The position numbers were made by a program, and so were the translations under genes. From positions 31,322,120-31,386,119 of the forward strand of contig NC_041016.1 of NCBI RefSeq assembly GCF_004193775.1: a stretch of 64,000 bases of DNA, written 5' to 3'. This document shows positions 43,367 through 53,970 of the stretch, in pieces. The stretch is from Glycine soja (lineage: Eukaryota; Streptophyta; Magnoliopsida; Fabales; Fabaceae). Each line of letters begins with the position of its first letter. Positions within the stretch are counted from its first letter, which is position 1. The notes under the pieces are model-generated. The model was not told the origin of the DNA and ran no database searches. It saw only the letters and a list, made by a program, of their open reading frames with translations.

Positions 43367-43437
43367 TCAAGAACTACGTAGGTCTGAGTTCCTCATTGGA
43401 GGATACGTAGGAGCAAAAGCCTCGCTTTTGTCGACCG
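43367..43437 (+). other. Conserved Ogre hairpin motif, internal copy (Ogre A)
   Basis: 'caagaactacgtaggtctga' to 'tgtcgacc', directly in front of the 128-bp array. CTACGTA/TACGTAG intact. The inner loop is 10 bases shorter than in the LTR copy, but the TCCTCA/TGGAGGA pairing remains possible. Confidence 0.85.
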
Positions 43438-43509
43438 CACCGCTTTCTGTTACCATGACCTAAGAGCTGGTACCCCGCGGAGACACCTTACGGTTATCCG
43501 CACCTCGAG

Positions 43510-44960
43510 TGTGATTGATAAGCAGAGGCCAATATGGTCATTCTGCACCCTTTGTCATCCAGAGGCGGCGGGCCCGATGACATGCGGAGACAAAATTTGG
43601 TCATTCCGCACCCCTTTGCCATTCAGACACAGCCGTGTACGATGGCGCGCAGAGACAAAAATTGGTCATTCTGCACCCTTTGTCATCCAGAGGCGGCGGG
43701 CCCGATGACATGCGGAGACAAAATTTGGTCATTCCGCACCCCTTTGCCATTCAGACACAGCCGTGTCCGATGGCGCGCAAAGACAAAAATTGGTCATTCT
43801 GCACCCTTTGTCATCCAGAGGCGGCGGGCCCGATGACATGCGGAGACAGAATTTGGTCATTTCGCACCCCTTTGCCATTCAGACACAGCCGTGTCCGATG
43901 GCGCGCAGAGACAAAAATTGGTCATTCTGCACCCTTTGTCATCCAGAGGCGGCAGGCCCGATGACATGCGGAGACAAAATTTGGTCATTCCGCACCCCTT
44001 TGCCATTCAGACACAGACGTGTCCGATGGCGCGCAGAGACAAAAATTGGTCATTCTGCACCCTTTGTCATCCAGAGGCGGCGGGCCCGATGACATGCGGA
44101 GACAAAATTTGGTCATTCCGCACCCCTTTGCCATTCAGACACAGTTGTGTCCGATGGCGCGCAGAGACAAAAATTGGTCATTCTGCACCCTTTGTCATCC
44201 AGAGGCGGCGGGCCCGATGACATGCAGAGACAAAATTTGGTCATTCCGCACCCCTTTGCCATTCAGACACAGTCGTGTCTGATGGCACGCAGAGACAAAA
44301 ATTGGTCATTCTGCACCCTTTGTCATCCAGAGGCAGCAGGCCCGATGACATGCGGAGACAAAATTTGGTCATTCCGCACCCCTTTGCCATTCAGACACAG
44401 CCGTGTCCGATGGCGCGCAGAGACAAAAATTGGTCATTCTGCACCCTTTGTCATCCAGAGGCGGCGGGCCCGATGACATGCGAAGACAAAATTTGGTCAT
44501 TCCGCACCCCTTTGCCATTCAGACACAGCTGTGTCCGATGGCGCGCAGAGACAAAAATTGGTCATTCTCCACCCTTTGTCATCCAGAGGCGGCGGGCCCG
44601 ATGACATGCGGAGACAAAATTTGGTCATTCCGCACCCCTTTGCCATTCAGACACAGTCGTGTCTGATGGCACGCAGAGACAAAAATTGGTCATTCTGCAC
44701 CCTTTTTCTTCCAGAGGCGGCGGGCCCGATGACATGCAGAGACAAAATTTGGTCATTCCGCACCCCTTTGCCATTCAGACACAGTCGTGTCCGATGGCAC
44801 GCAGAGACAAAAATTGGTCATTCTGCACCCTTTGTCATCCAGAGGCGGCGGGCCCGATGACACGCGGAGACACCTTACGGTTATCCGCACCCTTTTGTCA
44901 TCCAGAGGCGGCGGGCCCGATGACAAGCAGAGGCCAATGTGGTCATTCTGCACCCTTCGT
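43510..44960 (+). repeat. Ogre A 128-bp tandem array, about 11 units
   Basis: Units repeat with an exact 128-bp period (for example starts at 43635, 43763, 43891 and onward to 44787). Each unit consists of two related ~64-bp halves, one with 'ggtcattctgcaccctttg' and one with 'ggtcattccgcacccctttg'. Units differ by a few transitions. Long overlapping frames through the array arise because no stop falls in that frame of the unit, and are not genes. Confidence 0.95.
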
Positions 44961-45241
44961 CAATCGCGGCCGACAAGCCCGTTGACACGCGGAGATTTAC
45001 ATCATCTTCCGCACTCACAAGATCTGTCATACTGACTTTTGAGTCATGCTAACGGGCGGAAATACCCGAGTGGTTATCCGTATAAACATTCTTTTGCTAT
45101 CTGTAAGACAGAACGCTTGATAGCATGCAGAGACTGACATAGTCTTCTGCACCTTTTGTTCCTCCGGGAACAACAAGTCATTTGCATGCGGAAATTTTAT
45201 GGTCACCCGCGACTCTCGTCAACCGAGAGGAACGAAATTAG
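44961..45241 (+). other. Degenerate repeat units after the array
   Basis: Diverged units resembling the 5700-6120 region of Ogre B ('cggccgacaagcccgttgac', 'agcatgcagagactgac'). It ends 'gaacgaaattag', the usual pre-LTR phrase. Non-coding. Confidence 0.6.
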
Positions 45242-45354
45242 TGTCATACCCTAATTTCGTCCGGGGACCTTTGCTTGATGACATGCGACCTTTCTTTGGT
45301 CCTTGTGAGGTGCTTGGCACCCATCATTAGGCAATTTGTGAAATTCCGGGAACA
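45242..45354 (+). repeat. Partial extra LTR start before the 3' LTR of Ogre A
   Basis: About 110 bp identical in type to the first 110 bp of the LTR (TGTCATACCCTAATTTCGTCC onward to 'gtgaaattcc'). It is followed by a second copy of the pre-LTR sequence 'gggaacaacaagtcRtttgc' (compare 45165-45190). Interpreted as a template-switch scar. Confidence 0.85.
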
Positions 45355-45463
45355 ACAAGTCGTTTGCATGTGGAGATTTTATGGTCACCCGCGACTCTCG
45401 TCAAATCTAGAGGAACGAAATTAATGTCTTATCTTTACTTTCCTTTTATCTCCAATAAAAGAC

Positions 45464-45480
45464 AAGTAAAGAGGGGCAAC
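45464..45480 (+). promoter_or_regulatory. Polypurine tract of Ogre A
   Basis: AAGTAAAGAGGGGCAAC lies directly before the 3' LTR. The same tract precedes the LTRs of B (AAGTAAAAAGGGGCAAC) and E (AAGTAAAGAGAGGCAAC). Confidence 0.88.
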
Positions 45481-47132
45481 TGTCATACCCTAATTTCGTC
45501 CGAGGACCTTTGCTTGATGACATGCGACTTTTCTTTGGCCCTTGTGAGGTGCTTGGCACCCATCATTAGGCAATTTGTGAAATTCCAGGACATGCCGGAA
45601 AACCAAAAAATATTGATGCACAATCCGTAAGTTTCCGTGACACATCGGAAATCAAATGGAAGCATCATTGCATAATTAAGTGAGGTTCCGTAACATTCCG
45701 TAAGTCAAGAAGGGGATGATTATGTAATCCGCAAGGTTCCATAACATTACGGAAAGAAAATAAGTATCGTTACGAAATTCGTAAGTTTCCGTAACTTTAC
45801 GAAAAAAGAATCACCAAAAAAAGCAGAGGGGGGTGTACTTAGTAAAAATGGGGGTGCAAATAGCACCCAGGCCCACTTGGGCCCTCCAGAATATTCCTCC
45901 AGAAGGCTGTTGCTTCTGGAGGAAGCAACCTGGCTCGCCTGGGCGAGCTGGGCGGCAAGCACCTCCCCTATTTTGCTATAAATAGGGGAGGAAGTGAAGA
46001 AGAAAAGGGTTCAGCCCCTTAGGCACTTCTCTCTCTTTCGAATTTGCTTGGAAAAATTGTTTTCGTGAAGAAAATCTAAGCCGAGGCGCTTCCGAAACGT
46101 TTCCGTAACGTTTTCCGTGAAGAATTTCGCAAAGGTTTCAACCGTTCTTCGACGTTCTTCATTCGTTCTTCATCGTTCTTCGATCTTCAATGGGTAAGTA
46201 CCTCGAACCAAGCTTTTTCGATTCATTCTATGTACCCATGGTGATCCACATTGTGTTTTGTATATTTCTATTCTCGTTTCATTTACTTTTTATACCCCCT
46301 CTTGACGTGCTTAAGCCATTTTACTTAAGTCATTTCTCGCTTAACTTAAAAATAAAATAAATTTCCACCAAACGTTTGAATTGTATTATCCGTTAACTTC
46401 GGTTAAAATGAATTCCGACCGTTCGGTCGTGCCGTAACCACGTTGGAAATCAAAAAAGAGGTAAAAAATAATATAATAATAAAAAAAAACTTCTTTTAGT
46501 AAAATAAAGCGGAAAATCAATCGGACGTTTTCTCTTTGGGATTTCTCATTCTTAATTGAATTGACTAATAACTAAAGTGAAATCAAGGCTAAAATCAACT
46601 CGCCTAGTCAAGCCCATCCATAAAAATAGGTTTTTGAAGTTTGTCATTTCAATTTTTTTACTAAGTAAAATGGATCGTTTTTAAGGTCCAACGCCTTAAA
46701 ATGATCACCTCTTAAGTAAAAAAAAGAATCACTTGATAAGAAAGAACTACGTAGGTCTGATTTCCTCATCGCAATTGAGGAATACTTAGGAGCAAAGGGA
46801 AACACCCTTGTCGACCACAAAAAGAAAAAATATAAAAAGGGTATAAAGGATATAAAGACATAAAAAGGGAACATAAAAATCAAAGTCATGTTTGCACATT
46901 CGATTAAAGGCTGTCGTCCCTTGGGACGGACGTGTGGGGTGCTAATACCTTCCCCGTGCGTAAATACAACTCCCGAACCTTTTCACTTAAAAGTTCGTAG
47001 ATCGCGTCTTTTCCGGTTTTTCCGACATTTTCCTCAAATAAACGTTGGTGGCGACTCCGCGCGTATTCCTTTCATGGAACACGCATCCCGCGAGTCACGC
47101 GTCGTCCTCCCGCCGATGGGTAGGTTGCGACA
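45481..47132 (+). repeat. 3' LTR of Ogre A (1,652 bp)
   Basis: Same ends and structure as the 5' LTR. It differs by about 25-30 substitutions and small indels by eye, mostly transitions. The hairpin motif at 46741-46818 has one stem change (TACTTAG). It is followed by GGAAG, the right target duplication. Confidence 0.96.
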
Positions 47133-47137
47133 GGAAG
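47133..47137. other. Target site duplication of Ogre A, right copy (GGAAG)
   Basis: Matches 26605-26609 exactly. Confidence 0.95.
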
Positions 47138-47961
47138 AAATGGGGTAAAGAATGGCTTCACCCCCCTCTTTTAAAACTCTCATCAGACATGCTTGCCCAT
47201 GCAAGCTCGGCTCGCCCAGGCGAGCTAATTAATAGTTTGTTTTTTGCAAAAAAAAAAAAACCTTTGCAAAATTGTATTATTCCTTGTTATGTATATATTT
47301 CCTAAAATCCTATAGTTGCATATACACTTAGGTGAATTCAAGAAAACAAACAAGCAAAAAGCAGGAATTTTGAAGAGCAAAATTAGAGATACTAGGCTGC
47401 CTCCTTGGAGCGCCTCTTTAACATCTTTAGCCGAACGCGAGATGATGATTGATCGATCATGGGCCTAGCACTTGTGCGTAGCTGCCCCTAAGCTTAGACA
47501 AAGGAAGTGGCATCATGCGACAAATGTGCAACAACACTATGAGATGCCTGCATTACCTTTCACTTGCCCTTATCTCAAATTGGTGTGGTATTGACCATCA
47601 CTCAAAATGACTCTTCATTCATCCTCTGATTCGCAGGATCCCAAATGACAAGATGCGAATGCATGCATGTTTATGATTAAACGTTAAGTGCAATAATTAA
47701 ACAGGTGTTATCGTGCTCAATTTTACTTAAACGCTTACAACACCCTTTTGATCGAGCCAAATGGCTCCGGATTCAGTGGGCAAGATCGAGAGTGTATGTT
47801 CTTAAGAAGTAAAAGACACAACAAAGGAGGTTTAAGACGCAAATCATTAATCCACATTTATTAATGTTGCAATCATGGTTTACAAAAGATTTTAAGACTT
47901 GGAGATCCCAATGAGTCCTTGGGGAACAATCATGTGTTGAACCTTCTAGCTGCCCTAGGCA
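47138..47961 (-). other. Ogre C post-integrase untranslated region
   Basis: Minus-strand counterpart of 38460-39300. It carries the palindrome CTCGCCCAGGCGAG at 47213-47226 and 'gatgatgattgatcgatc'. It continues, across Ogre A, with 26604. No coding frame. Confidence 0.7.
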
Positions 47962-50900
47962 TTATGCATAATATTGCTTGATGATATCGGAGTTCACAGG
48001 CAAAGGCAATTCTTCATCTTCCATGCTTGCAAGCAACAATACTCCTCTCGAAAACACCTTCTTCACAACAAAGGGTCCTTCACAATTTAGAGCCCATTTC
48101 CCTCTGTGGTCTTTTTGAGCCTGTGATACTTTCTTTAAGACAAGATCTCCCTCGCTGAACTTGTGCGGGCACACCTTCTTGTCAAAAGCATTCTTCACTC
48201 GGCTTTGATACAGTCGTCCATGGCTCATGGAGGCTAACCTCTTACCTTCTATAAGATTCAACTGATCAAAGCGATTTTAGGCCCATTCTGATTCTTCCAA
48301 CCCCGATTCGGCTAGAATTCTCAAAGAAGAAACCTCTACCTCAAACGGGAGCACAACCTCCATCCCGTACACCAAAGAGAAAGGGGTTGCCCCAGTCTAT
48401 GTGCACATCAAAGTTCAATAACCATGCAATGCAAAGGGGAGCATCTCGTGCCAATCATTGTATGACATGGTAATCTTCTGAACTATTTTCTTGATATTCT
48501 TATTAGCAGCCTCAACTGCCTCATTCATCTTGGGCCTATAAGGCGTAGAATTGTGGTGTTGGATCTTGAAATTCTCACATATTTCCTTCATCATCTTGTT
48601 GTTCAGATTGGTGGCATTATCGGTGATAATCTTCCTGGGCAACCCATACCGGCAAATTATCTCTCTTTTGATGAACCTAACCACCACACTCCTAGTCACA
48701 CTAGCGTACGAAGCTGCTTCGACCCACATGGTGAAGTAGTCAATGGAGACTAAGATGAAGCGATGTCCATTCGAAGCTTTGGCTCAATAGCTCCGATCAC
48801 GTCTATACCCCACATAGAGAACGACCAAGGTGCTGCCAAGACGTTCAAAGGTATGGGTGGAGCATTGGCATTATCGACGAAGGCCTGGCACTTGTGGCAT
48901 TTCCTCACATGGATGCAACAATCGTTCTCCATAGTGAGCCAGTAATACCCTGCTCTTAGAATCTTTCAGGCCATGGCATGCCTATTGGCATGTGTTCCAA
49001 AGGATCCCTCATGCACCTCTACCAACATTTGCTCAGCTCTCTGACATCCACACATCAAAGCAAAACCATATCATGGTTCTTCTTGTACAGGATATTCCCA
49101 CTTAGGAAAAAGTCGGCCGCCAACCTTAGCAACGCTCTCTTGTCGTTGTCGGAGGCCTCCTGTGGGTATTCCTTGTCTTTGATGTATCATTTGATATCGA
49201 AGTACCAAGGTTTACCATCCTGGTCCTTTTCTATCAAGCAGCAATGTGCAGGCTTGCCATGACATCTAAATTCGATGTATGGCAAATCCTCGTGCGGGGT
49301 TAGTTGGAACATGGACGCTAGAGTGGCAAGGGCATCGACCATCTAATTCTCCTCTCTAGGAATGTGATGAAAGGATATGTTGTCAAAGAATTCTATTAAC
49401 TTCCTGATGTAGGCCTGCTAGGACACCAACTTATGATCCCTGGTCTCCCATTCCCCTCTCAACTAGTGGATTACCAAGGCTGAGTCCCCATATACCTTGA
49501 GCAACTTGACCTTGAAGTCAATTTCCGCTTGGATCCTAAGGGCGCACGCCTCATACTCAGTTATGTTGTTTGTGCAGTCAAAACCCAACCTAGCCATGAA
49601 AGGTATATATTGTTCATCGAGGGAAACCAAAACCGCCCCAACTCCATGGCCTAGTACGTTAGATGCACCGTCAAACCACACAATCCAATTGTCCCTATCT
49701 TCATCCTCTACTTCCTCCTCAAACAAGGTCATGATGTCCTCATCAGGGAATTCCGGATGCATAGGCTAGTAGTCGTTGATAGGCTGTTGAGCCAGGTAAT
49801 CCACCAAGGCACTCCCCTTTATCGCCTTTTGAGTGACATAAACGATATCAAACTTGGACAATAGAACTTGCCACCGAGCGATCCATCCAGTGAGAGCGGG
49901 TTTTTCAAAGATGTACTTGACTGGATCCATTTTGGACACCAACCAAGTGGTGTAGTTCAGCATGTACTGCCTTACACTGTGGGTTGCCCACACCAGGGCA
50001 CAACATTTCCTTTTAAGCAAAGAGTAGTTCATTTCACACGCTGTGAACTTCTTGTTTGAGTAATAGACGACCTGTTCCCTTTTTCTGGATTCGTCATGCT
50101 GCCCCAACACACACCCCATTGGCTCATCCAACACAGTCATATATAGGATGAGGGGTCTTCCGGGCACCGATGGCACAAGCACAGGGGGATTCATGAGGCA
50201 CCACTTAATCCTTTCAAACACCATTTGGCAGTCATCGTCCCATTGGATAGACTAGTTCTTACTCAATAGCTTCAAGAGAGGCACACAAGTGGCGGTCAGC
50301 TGTAATATGAACCTCGCTATGTTCCTAAGAAACCTCAGACCTGCTTCTCGGTGCGCAACTCAGGCATTTTGAGGATGGCCTTCACTTTGTCTGGGTCTAT
50401 CTCTATCCCTTTATGGCTCACAATAAAATCAAACAACTTTCCCGACTTGACCCCGAAAGTGCACTTTGCGAGATTTAACTTTAATCAGTACTTACGCAGC
50501 CTCTTAGACAACTTTCATAAGTTGACAAGGTGTTTCTCCTTGGTCTTTGACTTGGCAATCATATCATCCATGTAGACCTCAATCTCTTTGTGCATCATGT
50601 TGTGGAATAATGCTACCATAGCCCGCTAGTAAGATGCCCCTGCATTCTTAAGCCCAAAGGACATCACTTTGTAGCAAAAAGTTCCCCACATGGTGACGAA
50701 GGTCATCTTTTCCATGTCCTCTGGTGCCATCTTTATTTGGTTATAGCTCGAGAACCCATCCATGAAAGAAAATAGGGCAAAATTGGTCATGTTATCTACA
50801 AGGATATCAATGTGCGGCAAAGGAAAGTTATCCTTAGGACTGGCTCGGTTTAGATCCCGATAGTCCACGCACATTCGGATCTTCCCATCCTTTTTAGGGA

Positions 50901-51410
50901 CTGGAACGATGTTGGCAACCCATTCCGGGTACCCAGAGACAGCCAAGAAGCCAGCGTCGAATTACTTATTCACTTCTTCTTTTATCTTTAGGGACATCTC
51001 AAGCTTCATCCTCCTCAGCTTCTACTTTATCGGGGAACACTTGGGATTTAGAGGTAACCTATGTTGTACGATGTCAGAACTTAAACCCGACATATCTTGG
51101 TAGGACCAAGCAAAGATGTCTTGGTAGTCTCATAATAGAGCTACCAATTCATTTGGGACGTTCGTGGACATGCCCGTGCCAAATTTGTCCTCCTTTCTCT
51201 CTCCGCCAACACCCAAGTTCACAACTTTTGTTTCTTCTTGGTGTGGCTTCACTTCCCTCTCTTCTTTCTCGACCATTCTTTTCAACTCTGGAGGAAGCCT
51301 CCAATCCTCATCTTCCCCATCCCCAGCTTGATTTATCAGTTGCTCAAAATCAACATTCGGGTCCTCGGTATCACTACTTTCACAATACTCATTGTTGGAT
51401 CTATACCATT
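47962..51410 (-). pseudogene. Ogre C pol (RT, dual RNase H, integrase), fragmented
   Basis: On the minus strand the order is the same as in Ogre A: an acidic N-terminus with LPPELKRMVEKEER (51320-51230), RT with MCVDYRDLNRASPKDNFPLP (about 50870) and FMDGFSSYNQIKMAPEDMEK, RNase H (50224-49766), second RNase H with WFDGASNVLGHGVGAVLVS (about 49690), integrase with SMWGIDVIGAIEPK (48800), ITDNATNL (48640) and the C-terminal GPFVVKKVF (48100). Multiple frameshifts and stops. It aligns almost end to end with Ogre A pol. Confidence 0.92.
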
Positions 51411-51577
51411 TAATCACAACAAAAATAAATATGCAGAGGAATGAAAATAGACGAAAGTGCAAGATCAAATGAAGAAGGATTGTGTATTTATAACTTCATG
51501 GTAACAAAAGACATGCCCAAACAGGAAGCAAACCTTAAGGCCTAGGCCCAGCAATAGGGTTGGGACTAACGAATTGC
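51411..51577 (-). other. Ogre C intron, homologue of the pro-RT intron (167 bp)
   Basis: The acceptor TATAG|ATCC (AG at 51412-51411, minus strand) matches the acceptor of Ogre A (GGCAG|ATCC). At the position of the donor, the minus strand reads AAT|GCAATT instead of AAT|GTAAAC, so the donor GT appears to be lost. Confidence 0.65.
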
Positions 51578-52020
51578 ATTGAGTTTGCCTTAGAAATCTT
51601 GGGTTGTTTGACAATTTGCCAGTTCCCCAATTCGAACTCTCGAGGACACAGTTGCACCCAAGTTGATTGGTCTTGAGGGGTTTCTTCATTTATCACAGTG
51701 ACCCGCCCTTCGCACATCCACCCTATGCTGACAAAGCTTTCATCGATGTGACACAAGGGGACTCCTTTCAATTGCAGCCCTTGAGGCTGGCCCGTGCTTC
51801 TCTCCCTCCTTTCTAGGGCGATCCTCCTCATGTTAGTGCAAGTAGGCTCGTATCCCAGCCCGAACCTTCCATGATTCTATGTGAACTCTACCAAACTTGC
51901 TATCCCATACTTGTTCCAGCCCAAACCCATTCCAGGCTCATATCCATTCCCCAGCATCACCCGAGCTACCATCAATGCGGCACCAAATGAGCGCGGCTGT
52001 ACCGGGGGAGACTCCACGTA
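51578..52020 (-). pseudogene. Ogre C gag-pro remnant: G-patch and C-terminal tail
   Basis: The minus strand encodes MVARVMLGNGYEPGMGLGWN (about 51960), a stop, then RFGLGYEPT (a G-patch like that of Ogre A), and a tail with LCPREFELGNWQI matching PCPPDFQLGNWRV. Everything upstream (ORF1, gag and the protease core) is absent. Confidence 0.85.
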
Positions 52021-52736
52021 AGCATTGCATGGGAAAAATATAATGCATGAGTGACAACACGACATGAGTATGCATGCATGAGAGCACATGGTTGGTAGCA
52101 CAAAGAGAAACATGACAACGTAATAAATTAATACCAAACTGACATAACAACATGGAAAACATAGAAATGATGCACACAAATCATGACATCATAAACATAT
52201 GCATGGCTTCATCAAGGAAACAAAACATAGTGTTTTTGTTTCGTGCCCCTATTTTGGGAACCTAATGGGAGGGACTAAAGGTTTTCTATTTGGTGACAAC
52301 TCTCGAAGGTGGTCGCACATAACTTGCAAGGGTTTCTAGAGATATCATCCTCTTTGATATCAAGCATTGGGGCGGTAGGGACTACCAGCGACAACGTATC
52401 ATCAAAGAGAAAAACTCTAGATGAGACTTCACTATCATCAAGCGAGTTGGAGACCCAGCATGACCATAAATTAACCTTTACTTCCTATGTTTCCATGGAC
52501 CCGGCTATAGGGCCCAATAACTCCCTGTGTGTGCAAAGGTGTAAGTGCCATGTGCGCATAGAATAGACAAATATTTATAAATATACGCGTATTAAGTAAT
52601 CAGCCACACCAAATACAAAATCACAAAAAGAGTTATATGAACACAAGAACATAAAAGAAAGAAAGTGAAACAAAACAAGGAGAAAGTTATGATAAATATT
52701 GCACATAGATTAAATGGCTTAACTCTCTAAAAAAAA
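52021..52736 (-). other. Ogre C leader, joined directly to the G-patch region
   Basis: Collinear with 28281 to about 28880 of Ogre A (for example 'ctcatctagagtttttctct' and 'tagtccctac' on the minus strand). The junction with the gag-pro tail lies near 52015-52030, so about 5.5 kb is deleted compared with Ogre A. Confidence 0.75.
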
Positions 52737-52755
52737 GTCCCCAGTGGAGTCACCA
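52737..52755 (-). promoter_or_regulatory. Primer binding site of Ogre C
   Basis: The minus strand reads TGGTGACTCCACTGGGGAC two bases after the LTR end; one base differs from the Ogre A PBS. Confidence 0.85.
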
Positions 52756-52757
52756 AC

Positions 52758-53970
52758 TATCGCAACCTACCCTTCAGTGGGAGGGTGAGGCGAGACTCGA
52801 AGGTGCGTCTTCCAAGAAAGGAAAATGCACAGGAGTCGCCACCAACCTTTATTCGAGGAAAACGTTAGAAAAACAAAAAAAAAGGTCTGCGAATTTTAAG
52901 AATAAGGGTTCGGGAGTTGTTTATGTGCGGGGAAGGTATTAGCACCCCACGCGTCCGTCACAGGGGACAGAAACCTTTAATCGAGTGTGCAAAATCATGA
53001 CTTCAATATTCATTTGTTTTCCCTTTTTTATGTTCTTTTATTTTTTGGGGTCGACAAGAGCGTGACTCTTGCTCCTACGTATCCTCAAGTGCAATGAGGA
53101 ACTCAGACCTATATAGTTCTTTTATAGCAAGAAATTTGTGGCGTTGAGTTGCTTTTAAACTTTTGAACGATTTATTTTAACCAACAAAAATAAAAGAGAC
53201 CGTTAAGCCGTTGGACCTTGAACGGATTCAAGTGACTTTTGTGGAGAAAAGCTCATTTATCCATTGATTTTAACTTTTGTTTCACTTATTAAACTCCAAA
53301 CTCATTAAAAGATGATTGGTGAAGTAAATAATCGGTTGAAACTTTATTTTACAAGGATATAGTGAGATTATGGCATAACGATTGGTTAAAACTTTATTTT
53401 ACAATGATAAAGTGAGATTACGGCACAAACGATCGGTTGAAACTTGCTTTATATAAAGAAATGAGATTGCTAATGGTAGAAGAATGAGATGAAGATGCGC
53501 AAAGCAAACAATGAGGGACCCCTAAGGGTGCATAGAGTGAATTCAGGGCCTTAAAATAAATACTAATCAGTTGACGAATGAAGAATGAATGAAGAACGAT
53601 GTAGGAATTGATCACGGTTGCGATTCGAAAGCACCTCGTCCTCGTTTTTCTTCTTTCTCCTTCTTCTCCTTAATTTCGCTAAATGCTTTCAATATATGAA
53701 GGTTGAACCTCTTCCTTCAGCCCCCTCACACCTATTTATAGGAAATAAGGGGACTTGGCTGATTAGCAACTTGCCCAGGGAGCTGTTGCTTCAACCTAAA
53801 GTAACCTTACTCGTGTAGGTGAGTTGGTTACTTCACCCCTAAGTCTTCTGGGGCCAGGCGAGCCAGAGGCTAGCCTGAGCGAGCCAAGGGTCAAAAAAAC
53901 TCCCAAATGACCCTTTTGCCCTCCCTTTTGGGTATTTTTCGTGTTCTTTTCTGAAACGTCAAAAAACCTA
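52758..53970 (-). repeat. 5' LTR of Ogre C, 5'-truncated
   Basis: On the minus strand it ends GGGTAGGTTGCGATA (terminal CA mutated to TA). It belongs to a shorter LTR type (about 1.1-1.2 kb, like D and E). Hairpin motif at 53050-53126. CCTATAAATAGG is at about 53732-53743. The first ~120 bp of the LTR seen in E are missing at the junction with D near 53970. Confidence 0.85.
53050..53126 (-). other. Conserved Ogre hairpin motif, Ogre C LTR
   Basis: Reverse complement of the motif: GTCGAC at 53050, CTACGTATCCTCA in the middle. The distal stem half is mutated (TATATAG). Confidence 0.8.

Larger units (their letters stand above)
26610..47132 (+). mobile_element. Ogre A: complete Ty3/gypsy Ogre (Tat lineage) LTR retrotransposon, 20.5 kb
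   Basis: Order: 5' LTR, PBS, ORF1, gag-pro with G-patch, intron, pol with RT, RNase H, second RNase H and integrase, ORF4, 128-bp array, PPT, 3' LTR. Perfect GGAAG target duplications. The LTRs differ at roughly 25-30 positions by eye over 1.65 kb, so the insertion is fairly recent. Three in-frame stops were found, in ORF1 (30556), gag (31594) and pol (38136); each is explained by one C-to-T change on one strand. The size, extra ORF1, intron between protease and RT, and 3' tandem array are features of legume Ogre elements; soybean members are known as GmOgre and Gmr9. It is nested in minus-strand Ogre C. Confidence 0.96.

Noticed and set aside
43510..44960. CRISPR-like array
   Set aside because: Repeats are contiguous with no unique spacers, and the genome is a plant.
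43511..45035. Series of 87-109-codon frames spaced 128 bp apart
   Set aside because: They are the same frame of the 128-bp satellite unit and its shifts, not genes.
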